In this document: in pieces, positions 25,572-37,524 of the stretch | Layout of the letters: every line of letters begins with the position of its first letter | Position numbering within the stretch: position 1 is the stretch's first letter | Source: Pigoraptor vietnamica | Taxonomy: Eukaryota; Opisthokonta; Filasterea | Reading direction: 5' to 3' | DNA: 45,510 nucleotides | NCBI GenBank assembly: GCA_943704525.1 | Contig: CALSCQ010002414.1 | Location: 1 to 45,510 of the forward strand | The notes under the pieces: model-generated | The model's database searches: none | Told to the model about the DNA's origin: nothing | The model's input: only the letters and a program-made list of their open reading frames with translations | Position numbers and translations under genes: made by a program

Positions 25572-27013
25572 TTATGTGGGACTTCGCTGCATCGGCAGGC
25601 CGTACGGGAACTCGCGCGGCGCGCACTGGACCGAGTCGTAGTCGAAGTCGTCGTCGAGCGAAAAGGCCTCCACGCCGTCAAATGTCGGCGTCTGCGCGGC
25701 ACCGCGGGCGTCAGTGGCAGCCCCGTGTGCTGACGGACCATTACGTTGACTTACCGGGTCAATTTCGCCCCGCGCGCGCTCCTCCTCGAGCAGAGCGCGA
25801 ATCTCTGCCGCATACATGGCCGCGTAGTCGCGGGCGCCCGTTGCGCGTGGGTGCGGGGCGGCTGTTTCCGCGCCATCGTCATCATCATCGATGCGGTGCT
25901 CGGGCGGCGTCCACTCGCGGTCGCCGGGGGTGTGCTGCGGCGGCGCAGCAGAGGCATCCGGTCGGCTTGTCTCGTCGGCCTCGTCATTCTGCCACTCGGC
26001 CCGATGGCCCCCCTCGTCACCGGCAGCGTCTCCATTCGACCCTCCGCGCGACTCGTGCACTGCCTCCGGGGCACTCGCGTCCTCTTCGTCGCTCACTTCG
26101 CCGAGGAGGTCGTAGAGGTCAGTTGCCGGCGGCACACGAACAGCACTCTCCATCGCCACCGTCGTCCTTGGCACGATGTGTTCGGTGAAAGCGCCCTCCG
26201 CACTTGCCGATTGCAACACTGCGCCGCCCCAGCCGCCCAGCGTGGCCACCGGCTTGTCTGTGGAGTCTGTCGCGGGCAACCGCGAGGGCCTGTATTCGCG
26301 CGGAGAGCCACACGGCGACTCGCCGTCGCTCCCCATACCTTCGTCTTCACCCTCGATAAAGTTGTCCAGCTGCATGCAACACTGTGTGTCACGGAAGGCC
26401 ACTGGCACCGCGCAGCGCTATCTCGGCTCACCTTGGGCGCACGCACGCCAGACGACAGAAGGAAGCCGCCCGTCCGCTGCGCACTCTCCTCTTCCGCGCA
26501 TATCTCCTCAAGGGCCTCGCTCTCGGCGGCCGCAAGGCGCAGAGTCCGCTGCGCCGCATTGAAACAACGTGTCATCGCACCATCATGCGCCGTCCACGCC
26601 GCATTCGATGCTCACCGCGCGCTCCTCTGCAACGAACGCAAGCAGTTTCCGCCGCGTGTGTTCGTTGAGTCCGTCGCCATGCGAGGTAACTGCCTCCAGC
26701 CTTGCGGCGGCGGCCACAATAGGGAGCGGCTCCGGCACGTCCGCATCCGCCACTGCGCCATTGTGCGAGTGAGAGCCTGCGGCACCGCACCACCAAGAGC
26801 AGCACCACACACCGTCGAGAGTCTCAAAGGACTCCAGGAACTGTCGGTAACCCTGTGTGCCGGCGGCAAGCACCTGCAACTCGCAAGCGTGAGCATGCCA
26901 CGAACAAGCGGGATCCAACAACACCCAACACATACCGACTGTAGCACGGAGAGCATCGCAGCCTCCATGGCCGCGTCGCTCGCGTTGGCTTCGCGGCCCG
27001 TGGTGCCCGGCAT
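25572..27013 (-). CDS. Unrecognised acidic protein
   Basis: Six exons, minus strand: 27013-26936, 26873-26813, 26776-26616, 26548-26432, 26369-25755, 25691-25572; all phases fit, 383 residues. N-terminal part (about 1-140) is mainly helical, with AAMEAAMLSVLQSVLAAG and RKLLAFVAEERARTLRLAA and a possible coiled coil. The middle is acidic, Gly/Pro-rich and probably unfolded, with a run of Asp at RIDDDDDGAE. A second helix ARDYAAMYAAEIRALLEEER follows, and the end is EAFSLDDDFDYDSV. I recognise no family. Its divergent partner is tectonic, so a ciliary role is possible but only by neighbourhood. Its stop lies 16 bp from the PEX12 stop, so the two 3' UTRs must overlap. Confidence 0.75.
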
Positions 27014-27075
27014 GCTGAGGGCACTATGGGGTCAGCCCCGCAACTCGGCAATTTGACGGCAGCCGTGATGACCGG

Positions 27076-27084
27076 TCACGTGAT
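27076..27084. promoter_or_regulatory. E-box TCACGTGAT in the tectonic upstream region
   Basis: Core 27077-27082 within the 165 bp between the divergent starts of the acidic protein and tectonic. Confidence 0.5.
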
Positions 27085-27178
27085 GGCTGTGGAATGCGCG
27101 GGCCAAGTGCAGTCTGCCACTCAAAGTGCGGATGCAGCCACTCGCACACTGCATCACAGCTGCACGCGGCTTGCGAGG

Positions 27179-29863
27179 ATGTCCCCGCGGGTGCCAGTCG
27201 TCGCTGTGGCACTGGCGGTGCCGGTGCTGCTGCTGCTTGCCGCTGCTGTGCGCGCAGACTCGCTGTCGTCGTCGGTTTCTGTATCGACCGCCTCACGATC
27301 GTCCTCTGCCACGGCGTCATCCCAGTCCACTTCCCTATCCTCTGCGGCCTCTGTGTCCTCCCTTTCCTCTGCGACCAATGCTGCCGTCTCTTCCTCCTCT
27401 CCTCTTTCAATTCCGTCGCCGTCGCTCAGTTCTGTGTCTGCGGCGGCTTCGACGACGGCCACAGCCTCTCCCTCGGAAGCCGCAGAGGCATCTTCATCGA
27501 CGCCCCTTGCAGAATCGAGCGCGCTGGCAACGGCATCCGTTTCCGCCACGACGGTGTCGGCTGCTGCGACAGCGACCACGGGAGCGCCATTGGTCCCCAC
27601 CACGACGCTGCCGATTGTGTGGCCGAGCGCGGTGCCTGCGGGGCCCATTTCGGACTACGAGACGAACATTGGCACGTGCCTGTGCGACCTGACGCTCAAC
27701 AGCTGCGACGCGAACTGCTGCTGCGACCACGACTGCTCGCTCGCGGACAGGGCGGCGTTTGGCCGGTGCGCCGTCGCGTCGTACGTGGACGACGAGCACC
27801 TCTGCGTGTCGGACAACCTGCTCGTGGCGGCGAACATCCAGGCGTCGAAGAAGCGGCCGTCGAACGGGGTGCGTGATGTGCGCGCCTGCGTCTGTCCGTT
27901 CACTCCCGTGACTCATCCCAATTGCGGCGTTCGCACTTGCAGGCGCTGTGCATCGCCAAGGACAACAATCCGTCCCGCCTGTATTATGCAACCCCGGCGA
28001 CGCTGACGACCGCCGCCCAGATCGACATGGCCCTCGGCCGTGCGCTGTGGTACTCGTTCCCCTCGATGCGCGCGGCCGCCGTAAGCGTCGCCCTCGCAGC
28101 GTACAAGGCACGTGTCCGCACGACAGCGTGTGTCTGGATTGTTTTGTTCCTTCTGCTGACCAGCGGCTGAGCAGGTGGGCGACCCCGTGCGCGTCGCGTT
28201 TTCGGGCGGCACTGGCGGATTCCTCTCCGTGCCGAGCGCCACGCTGACCGGGCTGTGTGCCGCGGGGCCGGCGGCGGGTGCGTCTTCAAGTGTGTGTGTC
28301 GTGTGCCGTTGTCCCTCTCTTGTCTTAGTGCGCCATGTCCCGCGCGCAGGGTATTTCCGCACATCCGCATCGTCGTGCCTCCGGCGCTTTGATGCCGTCC
28401 TCGCCGAGTGCCGCGCGGGGAGCGTGCTTGATGCAAGCACGTACTATTCGGGCTTTGGCGTCGTGATGGTGAGTAACATTGGCGTCCACATGCCAACTGC
28501 GCCCGCTGACGCATGTGCCACCGCAGAATGCCGCGTTCAGCCCGCTGGCTGGGAACGTGGCGGCCATCACCCCGTCGTGTCGCCGCACGGACGGGTCGTG
28601 GTGTGGGAGCGCTCCGCCGGCGCCGTCGTTCAATGCGACCACGGCCATGTGCGAAAATGCCGTGTTGGAGGTGCGTTTGCCGCGTGCCCCGTTCGGTCGC
28701 CCGCGTACGTGGGGTGTTGACTGCTGCTTTCCCTATTGATTCGTCAGGTGTCGTACATGCTCAACATCACCGGCACTGTCATCGTGGCGGCGTCCGTGTC
28801 ATTTGTCGTCGGTGACGTGGAGGCTGTGGCGCCATTCGTCGAGCAGTCGTTCGCCGTCGAATTTGCGCTGGTGCGGGGCTTTCTGCGCCGTTGCATCCCG
28901 TCATTGCTGTCCAATCAGTGGACAATTGCGCGGTGTGTGTGTGTGGATCGCATGCCTGCCTCACATGGTGTTGCCGCAGCCCACCGCCGGCGTCACCTTC
29001 GCCAAGTCGGGCAACCCCGGCTACATTGTTGGGAAGCCCGTCCTCGCGGGATCACTCGTCACCAACGGCGCAAAATATCCGCCAGACAATCCCTGTGCTT
29101 CCCCCCGCTTTCCCGTGTCGACGTCCCCTGGCTACCAGTGCAGCATGCTGTTGTCCTTGACCACTTGTCCACGCAGGCCATCGCGCTGAGCGTAGACCCC
29201 AACCAATGGCTCACACTGCCCGCGCCTATACCCTCGGGCGAGTGCGCGCCTTCGCTCCACCGGCAGGCGATTGATTTCGGCGTGGATGCCATCACGGGGT
29301 GTGCCGTGTCCCTTGGCGCCGGTTCCGCGGGGTCGAACTGCAACGCCCTCCGCGCCGCCGCTGCCGCATTCCTGCTGGGATATGGCGCGCCGCCGACCCA
29401 CGTGGCGCGCTTCGGCAACTCGAGCTATCTCAACGTGTACGACTGGATTCCCATTGTGAATCCCGGCGTGCCCGCGCCCTCCACCACCCGTGACACGTCC
29501 ACGATGTGCGCGGACGTCCCCACGGGCCTTGAGGTGCAGGTGCTGACGGTACGCGCGGGCTCGATCGCCAACCCGCAGTGGGCGGTCGTCGGGGCGCGCT
29601 TTGTGTATGCCGTCAGCGACGTCGCCGTGGACTGTGCGGGGCCGGCGTGCGGCGTGCTGCAGGTCTCCGCCGGCGCGCGCTTTATCGACACGACGGGTCC
29701 CGGCGGAGACTACAAGCCGGCCGCGCCTGAGGTGCTTCCGGAGTTCCCCGACGACTTCTTCTACCCGTTCTTCAGCGACAACGGAGCAGCTTCCGCGCGT
29801 CCGCTGCCTGTATGGGCTCTGCTGTTGTGCGTGCTGTGTATTGTGCGCCTCGTGTGGCAGTAA
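27179..29863 (+). CDS. TCTN1: Tectonic, ciliary transition-zone protein
   Basis: Extracellular/lumenal membrane-linked protein of the MKS module that gates the cilium base. Eight exons: 27179-27868, 27943-28080 (or 28107), 28175-28277, 28350-28468, 28527-28670, 28748-28870, 28980-29114, 29177-29863; about 712 or 721 residues. A signal peptide (about 1-26) precedes a long Ser/Thr/Ala-rich linker (27-150). The Cys-rich core CLCDLTLNSCDANCCCDHDC is the tectonic signature. Later come VGDPVRVAF, SGNPGYIVGKPVLAG, GAPPTHVARFGNSS with DWIPIVNPG, and GSIANPQWAVVGARFVYAV, which match human TCTN1 in order. A hydrophobic segment, WALLLCVLCIVRLVW, ends the protein. The second donor is uncertain: GTAAGC at 28081 or a GC donor at 28108. 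Presence implies a cilium or flagellum. Confidence 0.93.
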
Positions 29864-30031
29864 GCGTATTAATCGTGCGTGCGGCGGCCGCGTGCGTTCG
29901 TGCGTCTGTCTTTGAATTCGATTTCATGCCCTATCTTCAATGACTTGCTCGTTAACATGTTACGCGATGGCAGACTGTATTGGAACGACTGAAGACAGAA
30001 GCAACGCGCACGCAGGCAAAGGGCATGGATC

Positions 30032-33000
30032 TCACTGCCCCGGATGGGCCAGGTCGCCCTCGCGCGCAGAGGCGGCAAAGCGGCCCGCATACTCGCGCCC
30101 CAAATTGACGAGGCGCTGCGCGTGCTTTGTGGGCGCACCCGACACGAGCTGCGCGAGAACGGCGGTCGACGACAGCACGAAGATGAACGTCATCAGCAGC
30201 GTGCGCCACTGCGACGTGCGGACGCGGTCCATGTCGGGTGCAAGCTCCTCGTCGATAAACTCATCGATGACCTGCGCGACAATGGGGAAACGGAGGGTCA
30301 GCGCAAGAGAGACGAGGCAGGAAAGCCGCGCAACCACGCACCTTCCAGCGGCGCTCCGTGGGCCAGTTGAGCACGCGCTTCTCGTTGAGGCGCTTCCAGA
30401 GGACATCGCGCGCCTGCCGGGGGCACGTGAGTGGACTTGATCCATGACAACCACACACCGGACACATGCACGCGACCCACCATCTTGCGGAAGGTGAACG
30501 TCGTCCAGTAACGGTCCGCCACGGCGTGGATGATTTCGCGCGCCGACTCCAGCGGCTGCCGCACTTCGTTGGCGAAGGCGCGCACGTTGTGGCCGAGGAC
30601 GCGCTCGCGCTCGGCAGCGATGGTGGTCTGAGGCAAAAGCGCTGGTCAGCAGGCGTGCATTGCACGTGGGAACCAAAACACCCCTTCTCACCTTGAGCTT
30701 GTCGTAGGCATCGGCGTAGATGTGCGTGCGATTGAACTCGGCAAGACGCGTGCGGAAGTCGCCCAGTGTCACCTCCGCCGCCGTGGACAGGCGCTCCTCC
30801 AGCACGTCCTCTTCCTGCAATTCAATGATTGTGGGTCGTTGAGCAAAGCACTTGAGAGACCACCCACCAGGCGCCACAAACACGCTATGCCATCAACCGC
30901 TGCGTACCATCGGGAGATGGAGCGACTGGGCGTACGTCGTGAACCGCAGCGACAGGTGCTCGTAGTCCAGCTCGCACCGGCGCACAATCAGCGCCGTGTT
31001 GTCCTCATCGTACTTGTGCCTCAGCGCGCTGGCAGCGTCCTGCGAGGCAGTTACAGGAAATGTCAGTTACCTCACATCAGCCCAAACGCAAAGCCCCATG
31101 GGCACCGCAACTGGCGCAGAGCGAGCCATCGATGACTGAATCAGAACCCGGTTGCGTCCAACACACCTTGAACTGGCTGAAGTGCCCGTGGAAGAGCTTG
31201 CTGTTGCTGAGGGCCCCCGCCTCCCGGTGGAAGGCCGACACCGCTGCAGCGTACGCCTCCCTGTGCACCGCCTCCATTTCCGCCGGCGTCCGCGGCACCC
31301 GTCCAATCTGCGAAACACCCTTTAAAATTCAGATCCTGCATATCCAGAGCACGGTGACATACGGCGCCGGCGGACAGAGCTGCACCGGCACGCACCCGCG
31401 CAGACATGTGGCTCGCGTAGACGTCCTTCGCAGCCGCAAGGGCATCGTCGAGCTTCTTCTCCATCTCACGCACATTTCGCAACGCAAACCGGTCGCAGAG
31501 GGACGCGAGGCCATTCTGCAGCGTTTCAATCGGGCAAGTGGTCAGCAACAGTCTCAAAGGCCGTCCACGTGCGCGTACACGCAATATTTGGCGCACCTCC
31601 AGGCTCTGCCAGTGGCGCATGTAGACGCGGCTGTCCTTGACGTCGGACAGAACAGACGCAAAGTGCGACAGGGCACTCCCGCGAAGCTCGCGACACTCAG
31701 CGTCGAGTTCGTCGGCATTGGTCGGCAGCTCTGCACTCAGTGACACAATCAGCAAGAAACCCAAAAATAACAGCACGCACGCACGCATAGGACAAAAAAA
31801 GGGTACCAACGCAGCCGCCCACCAATATCCTCCAGGTCCTCCTCGGTGTCTTCCAGCAGCGCCTTCTCCTCGCTTGCGCTCAGCGACTCAATGCGCGCCG
31901 TGTTCGCCGTGCGAATGTTGATCCACGCCTCCGTGATCGCCTGCTCCAGCGTGCGTTGCGAGGACCGCTCGTTGCCCCCCATGCCGAGCAGCAGCCGGCG
32001 GTACAGCCGCGTCGCATTTGCCACTGCGCTCCTGTGGGCCTCCTCCAGCCGGCGCTCGTTCACGGGCGGCAGCGCGTCGTCGGCGAATATCGCCTGCAGC
32101 TCGTCCGGCAGCCCCGGCGCAGCCCTGGGTGGCGAAGGCGCGTCCACGTCCTTGGCGGCGTCCGGCTTCGGCTCGTCCGGGTGGGCGATGCGATGCGCTG
32201 CGTGGCTGACGGCCGCCGACGCCCGCGTGATCGCGCCCGCAATGCGACTGCGGACGCCTCGCACAGCACGCCGCGCGCGCGCGACGCCCTCCCGCCCGAG
32301 TGCGCGAACGGCGGCCCCGGGCGTGAGCGGTGTTCCCTCCTTGTCTTCCGCGCCCTCGCCGTGGTCGTGATGCGGCGGCTGGTTCTCGAGCAGCACGAGG
32401 CTCATTTCCTCCATGTAGAGGCGCTGGCAGTCCTCGCGCGCACGCAGCATCTGGCTCTCCACAAACATGCCCCAGAGTGACGGCAGGCGGCCCATCGCGC
32501 CCTCGTTCGCCGCCGCCACGAGCAAGCGCAGAAGCACGCCAATCTCAGCGCCCGAAAGCGGCTCGTTCTTCTCCGCCTCCCCGGCGCCGCGCCGGCTCTT
32601 CAGGCGCATGTTGGCGATCACGTGGTCCCGCACGCGCTCGCGGTCCCCCGTGTACTCCGGCGTGAGATCGGCCTCTTCGGCGACGGAGAGGTCGCGCAGC
32701 AGCGCCTTGTCCGTTGCGGGCAGAAACATCGTCTGGCAGTGCACGTCGGGAAACAGGCGTGATAGGCCGGGGCGGTAGTCGGCGTCGCGGGGTGCCGTTG
32801 CCAGCAGCCGCCGGAGCCACTGCGTCGGCGTCTCCTGCGCGTGCGTGGCCTGCGCAAAGTCCTGCACGATCCACGTGAGCGGCGGCAGATCGGCCAGGCG
32901 CTCGTCGAAACGGTCCACGCGCGGCAGTTGCGAACGCACGGCAAACAGCTGCGCCGAGCGCGCGAGAAGCTCAAGGCGCTCGACCTCAGCGAGGTCGATG

Positions 33001-33821
33001 GTCTTGACGGTGTTGTACAGCAGGTGCGAGGAGAGCAGCGCAGACACGGCGAAGACCTTGCTGTCGTAGTCAGCGGACGCGTTGCCCGAGGAAAAGCCCT
33101 CCGTGTCCAGGTAGAGGACGGTGACCTCGCGCCCGTCCCTCAGTCGGGCTTTGTCAGGCACGGGGTACGCCCACACGCCGGCGGTGCTCGGGTCCACCGA
33201 CGGGCCGACGCGGAAGACGTCCCGTCGCCCGGCGAGCTCGTTCAAGAGGAAGGACTTGCCTGCAGGGGCGGTGTCAGGTTTGCGTCACGAGGGGAAAGAA
33301 TTGAGCGTGCAATTCAGGGACTCACCGGAATGATACGGCCCCACCGCAGCCACAACGGCCACGGGGCCTTCGAGAGCATGCAGCGAGCGCACGCCCTCCT
33401 CCACAATCTCAAGGCCCGTGTGCGCCTTGTTCGGACGCAGAAGCTGCACCGCGCCGGAACGCGCAGGGCTCGAGGGCGGCCGCGTGCGCTCCGAGCGGCG
33501 CCCAAGGGTGGCCGACTGCTCGTGCTCGTGCGCGTGGATCGTGTGCTTGTACGCGTGGTGCGGGTGTCTGTGGACGTGCGTCTCGGCACGCGGCTCGGTC
33601 TCGATGCCCCGCTGGTCGTCGGCGGGGGCGGCGTCGAGCGGACCGACCTGCACGGGCCTGTTGCGGTACTTGCGAAAGTCAAGTGGCTCCACTGCCACTT
33701 CCTGCTGGCCAGAGTCGACCTTTGTCACCGCGCACGCAGAGGGACGCGCCACGGCAAGGAAGAACACGCATGCACACGCGAGGGCAACGAGTGCCGCCTC
33801 ACGGGGTGGCTTTGAGCGCAT
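30032..33821 (-). CDS. Guanylate-binding protein (GBP/atlastin-like dynamin superfamily), secretory-pathway form
   Basis: Ten exons, minus strand: 33821-33326, 33259-31823, 31730-31597, 31515-31396, 31307-31167, 31039-30908, 30814-30692, 30627-30481, 30413-30342, 30271-30032; 1013 residues. The start chosen gives a signal peptide (about 1-31). A His-rich linker with HVHRHPHHAYKHTIHAHEH (about 82-102) precedes the large GTPase domain: G1 GPYHSGKSFLLNEL, whose Lys lies just past the first intron, G3 LYLDTEGF, and a G4 reading WIVQDF where GBPs usually have an Arg-Asp pair. A long helical part follows, and near the C-terminus one membrane segment, TLLMTFIFVLSSTAVLAQL. Signal peptide plus C-terminal anchor would place the GTPase in the ER lumen or outside, the reverse of atlastin. 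Divergent from the K+ channel gene. Confidence 0.88.
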
Positions 33822-34762
33822 GGCTGAAGACTGCGCCAGCCCACGGGGACCACTGGAAAAGGTACGGTTGATGTGTCGCAAAGCAGCAAAAGGCCGTCTC
33901 ATCAAGTTCGCTGAGCGTCAATCGCAAATTTTGAAGGAGGGTGGGGCGATCTTGCTGCAGTTCAAAGACGTGGCACAAGGGGAGCGCGGAACAGCCGGCC
34001 GGAATGACGGGAATGCGAGGCGCACGCGCGGACAAAACAGCCCAGGTACCCAAATATGCAGCCATTTTAATTATGCAAGGCAGCAGAGCACCCGCCCACG
34101 CTTTCAAAACAGCCACCTGCAAGCCCGCGTTGGGCGCGCGCACATGCTCACCAGGTCGCAGCGGGACGCGCCCGGCCAGCCCCGCATTCCGCGCACTCGC
34201 CATTCTACCGCTCGGTTTGTGTGCTAGAGCTGCTGTAGAAGAGCAAACGAATATATACATAAAATAAAGCGCACGAACGACATGAAATTGTAGGAATTGC
34301 AGCTCTGCATGGAAACGCACGGAAACGTAGAAGGGAAGATTTGAGCACATCAACCCACACTTATTTTGTTTTTTAGGAGACGGATCTGTGTAACAGGTGA
34401 CGGGGTAACAATCTACCACGTGATATCACGTGATTGCAATCTCGCGCGGTTGCCATGGAGCGGGCAGGCGTTGCTTGACGGTGCATGCACACGGCGTCAG
34501 TGAGTGCCAGACAGCCACTCGTCCTACCGCGAACAAGAGGACCCCATTGCGCCGTGCGTGTGCGTGTGTGCTTGCGGCCGCTGTGTTCAACTCGCCCACA
34601 TCCGCGCCTATCACACCCGTCAAACGCATACCGTGTTGTTGTTGTTGACGGGCACGCGTCAGACGCCGCGACCGCGCTGGCCCAGAAGGACCATTCTGGC
34701 CGCGCAGGCCGTTCCTCGACAATGAGTCTGCGCCGTGTGTGACTGACTGCTGAACACGGTGC
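33822..34762. promoter_or_regulatory. Shared upstream region of the GBP and K+ channel genes
   Basis: 941 bp, the longest divergent gap. 34240-34380 is AT-rich. It holds the paired E-box listed separately. I find no convincing exon; open frames here are short and have no matching features. Confidence 0.4.
34417..34434. promoter_or_regulatory. Paired E-box palindrome
   Basis: CACGTG-ATAT-CACGTG at 34417-34432 is a perfect 16-bp palindrome; both cores are followed by AT on the same strand. Animal carbohydrate-response elements, the targets of Mondo-Mlx, are two E-boxes with a 5-bp spacer; here it is 4. Confidence 0.55.
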
Positions 34763-37493
34763 ATGGCGCCCTCGGGCGCTGGCGGGGATGACCCGCCGTC
34801 CGATGGCCCGCCGCGCGACCCTCTCCTGCAGAGTGCCCTCGCACGCATCGACTGCGCCGGTGGGTGTGCGGCTGCGCGTCTCTTCACGCTTCTGCCCCTT
34901 CTCAGGTCTGACGGCCGCCCTTGTTTCTGCGTAGTGTATATCGTGCTGGATGCGACATACGCGCGGTACCCTGTCGTGCTCGGCAGCGATGAGTTTTGCA
35001 AACAGATGTGCTATGCGCCACATGAGATCGAGGGGAAGCCGTTCGACTTTATGTTTGGCCCGGACACAAATGCGGAGGGCGTGACCTCTCTGAATCTCGC
35101 GCTCAACGACGCACGCGAAGAGGACATCCGGCTGCTCTGCTACGATGGCAACGGTGCGTAGTTGCTCTGCGGCCTGTTGAGCGACGCTCCGTCCTCACCG
35201 CCGCCCCCGCAGGCTACCCCTTCATCAACGTCATGTCCGTGGTGCCCGTGCGCGTGGCGTTTGGGGACGTCAAGTACTTTGTGCTGGTGATGAAGGATGT
35301 CGACGCGACGCGGTCCGGCGTGGGCGCGGCGCAGCGTCTCACAGGTGGGCAACGTGCACCCTGCCCTCTGTTGCACATCACGCTCGCACCGGCATTCGTG
35401 GTCCGTCTCTCGTCCGAGTTTTGAACTGACGGACTCCTCTCGCTCTCTGCCAGCCTTCCAAATGTGGCGACGAAAGCAGGTGACCTTCAAGGAGTATGTG
35501 AAGAGCGTGCCGCGCTCGATCAAGGCCGCGCTGCTGTGCAAGAGCACGCGCAGGAGAGGGTCGTCGTCGGTCAGGCCGCTGCCGTCCAACTCGAACCTGG
35601 TGCGCGTGCTGTCGATGGCGGAGGCGGACGAGGGCGGCAGCGCGGGGCTGGGGGACTCTGCGCTGTATGGGGCGCTGCCGCCGCTGATCCTCCACCCGAA
35701 CGGCACGCTCAAGGTGCTCTGGGACTGGCTGGTGCTGATGATGGTCGTGTACACGTCGGTGACGGTGCCGTACCAGGCCGCGTTTGACCAGTCGGTGTCC
35801 GAGGGCATCTCGATCTTCAGCGACGTCGTCTTCTGGCTGGACATCGTGGTGAACATGCGCACGGCGCTGACGGTCGACGGGCAGCTGGTGACGGACTGGC
35901 GGGCGATACTGCGCGTGTATGCGCGCTCGTGGCTGATCGTCGACTTTATCTCGTCGATGCCCTTTGAGTACATCCTCGCGAACCAGGGCAACGGCGAGCT
36001 CTTCCAGCTGCTCAAGTCGCTGCGCCTGCTGCGCCTCGGCAAGGTCGTGCGCAAGCTGGATCGCTTCGGCACGTCCGGCGCCTTCCAGATATTCTATCTC
36101 ATGCTCGGCTTTGCGCTGCTCGACCACTGGCTCGCGTGCGGGTGGTACGCTGTGGGCGACAACATCGACGACCCGCGCACGTGGCTCAAGCTGCTGCCGT
36201 CCGGCGATCGCACGTCGGACTATGTGAACTCACTGTACTTTACGACGTACACGATGACGACGGTGGGCTACGGCAACATTGCGCCGAGCACGCAGGCGGA
36301 GAAGATCTACTCGATCTTCATCATGCTCATCGGAGGTGCGTTTGTTGCAACGAGCGCCCACTCCTTGGCCCACGATCGGAACTTTGCGTTGTTTGTCACT
36401 CATTACGTGTGTGCTGCTTTGCTTTTGTGCGGGTGTGAGTCTCCATTGTCCGCCGTGCTGACCCTGAGCCCCTGCGCAGCGGTCGCCTACGCGTCCATCT
36501 TCGGCAACATGGCGTCCATTATCCAGCGCGCCTACCTGAGCACGTCCAAGTACCAGCAGACGATCAACTCGATGCGCGAGTTTATCCGCTTCCACCGCAT
36601 TCCCCCGACGCTGCAGCGCCGCATCCTCAGCTACGCGCAGCACTCGTGGCAGATGACGCGCGGTATCGACATGAATGCGTGAGTGGCCTCCAGCGGCGTG
36701 TGCCGCGTTGCGTGTCGCCCGTGTGCCCGCCCAGTGTTGGCTTACACGAGCTCCGTATTTTAATGCCGCCCTCCAATCTGTGCTGATTTTTGCGGTGTTC
36801 CAATGCGCAGTATGCTGGACAGCTTCCCGGAGGCGCTGCGGGCGGACGTGAGCATGCACCTGCACCAGCCGCTCGTGGCCAACTCGCCGCTGTTCAAGAA
36901 CGCGTCGAAGGGCTGCATGCGGTCCATTGCGCTCAAACTTCGCACGACGTTTTCCGCGCCGGGCGACTGCCTGATCCACCAGGGCGACGCCATCGACACG
37001 CTCTTCTTCATCGCACACGGCAACATGGAGATTGTCGTCAACGAGAAGCGCGTCGCTGTCCTGAGTGGGTTTTGCTCTGCAGCCAAAGTCTGCAACCTCT
37101 GCACTCTCTGCTCGTCTTCGTGCCGCGTGCTGACAGCCTGTGTGCTGTGCCTTGCAGCGGACGGCGATTTCTTTGGCGAGATGTCGCTTGGGGAGAGGAG
37201 CCTCGGCAAGGCCAACGCGACGGTGCGGGCGCTGACCTTCTGCGACCTCCACAGCATCCTCCACATCGACCTGCTGGATATTATGCACCGGTACCCCGAA
37301 TTCATGCCCGAGTTCAAGAAGAACCTCCACTACTCGTACGCCCTCAGGGCGAAGGTGGGCGTGCTGAACCGTTGGGCGCCGCGCGCGTGCGCGTACTGGG
37401 AATTGTGTGCATCGGTGCTAATTGCCTGTCCCCGCGAACCCGCAGAAGCAAACGGCCAAGGAGGCTGCGCTCGCACGATCCGCCGCGGTTGCT

Positions 37494-37524
<31 letters not shown>

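Noticed and set aside
34373-35023. Minus-strand open frame of 216 codons upstream of the K+ channel
   Set aside because: It crosses the PAS exons of the channel on the opposite strand, has no domain, and no splice pattern.
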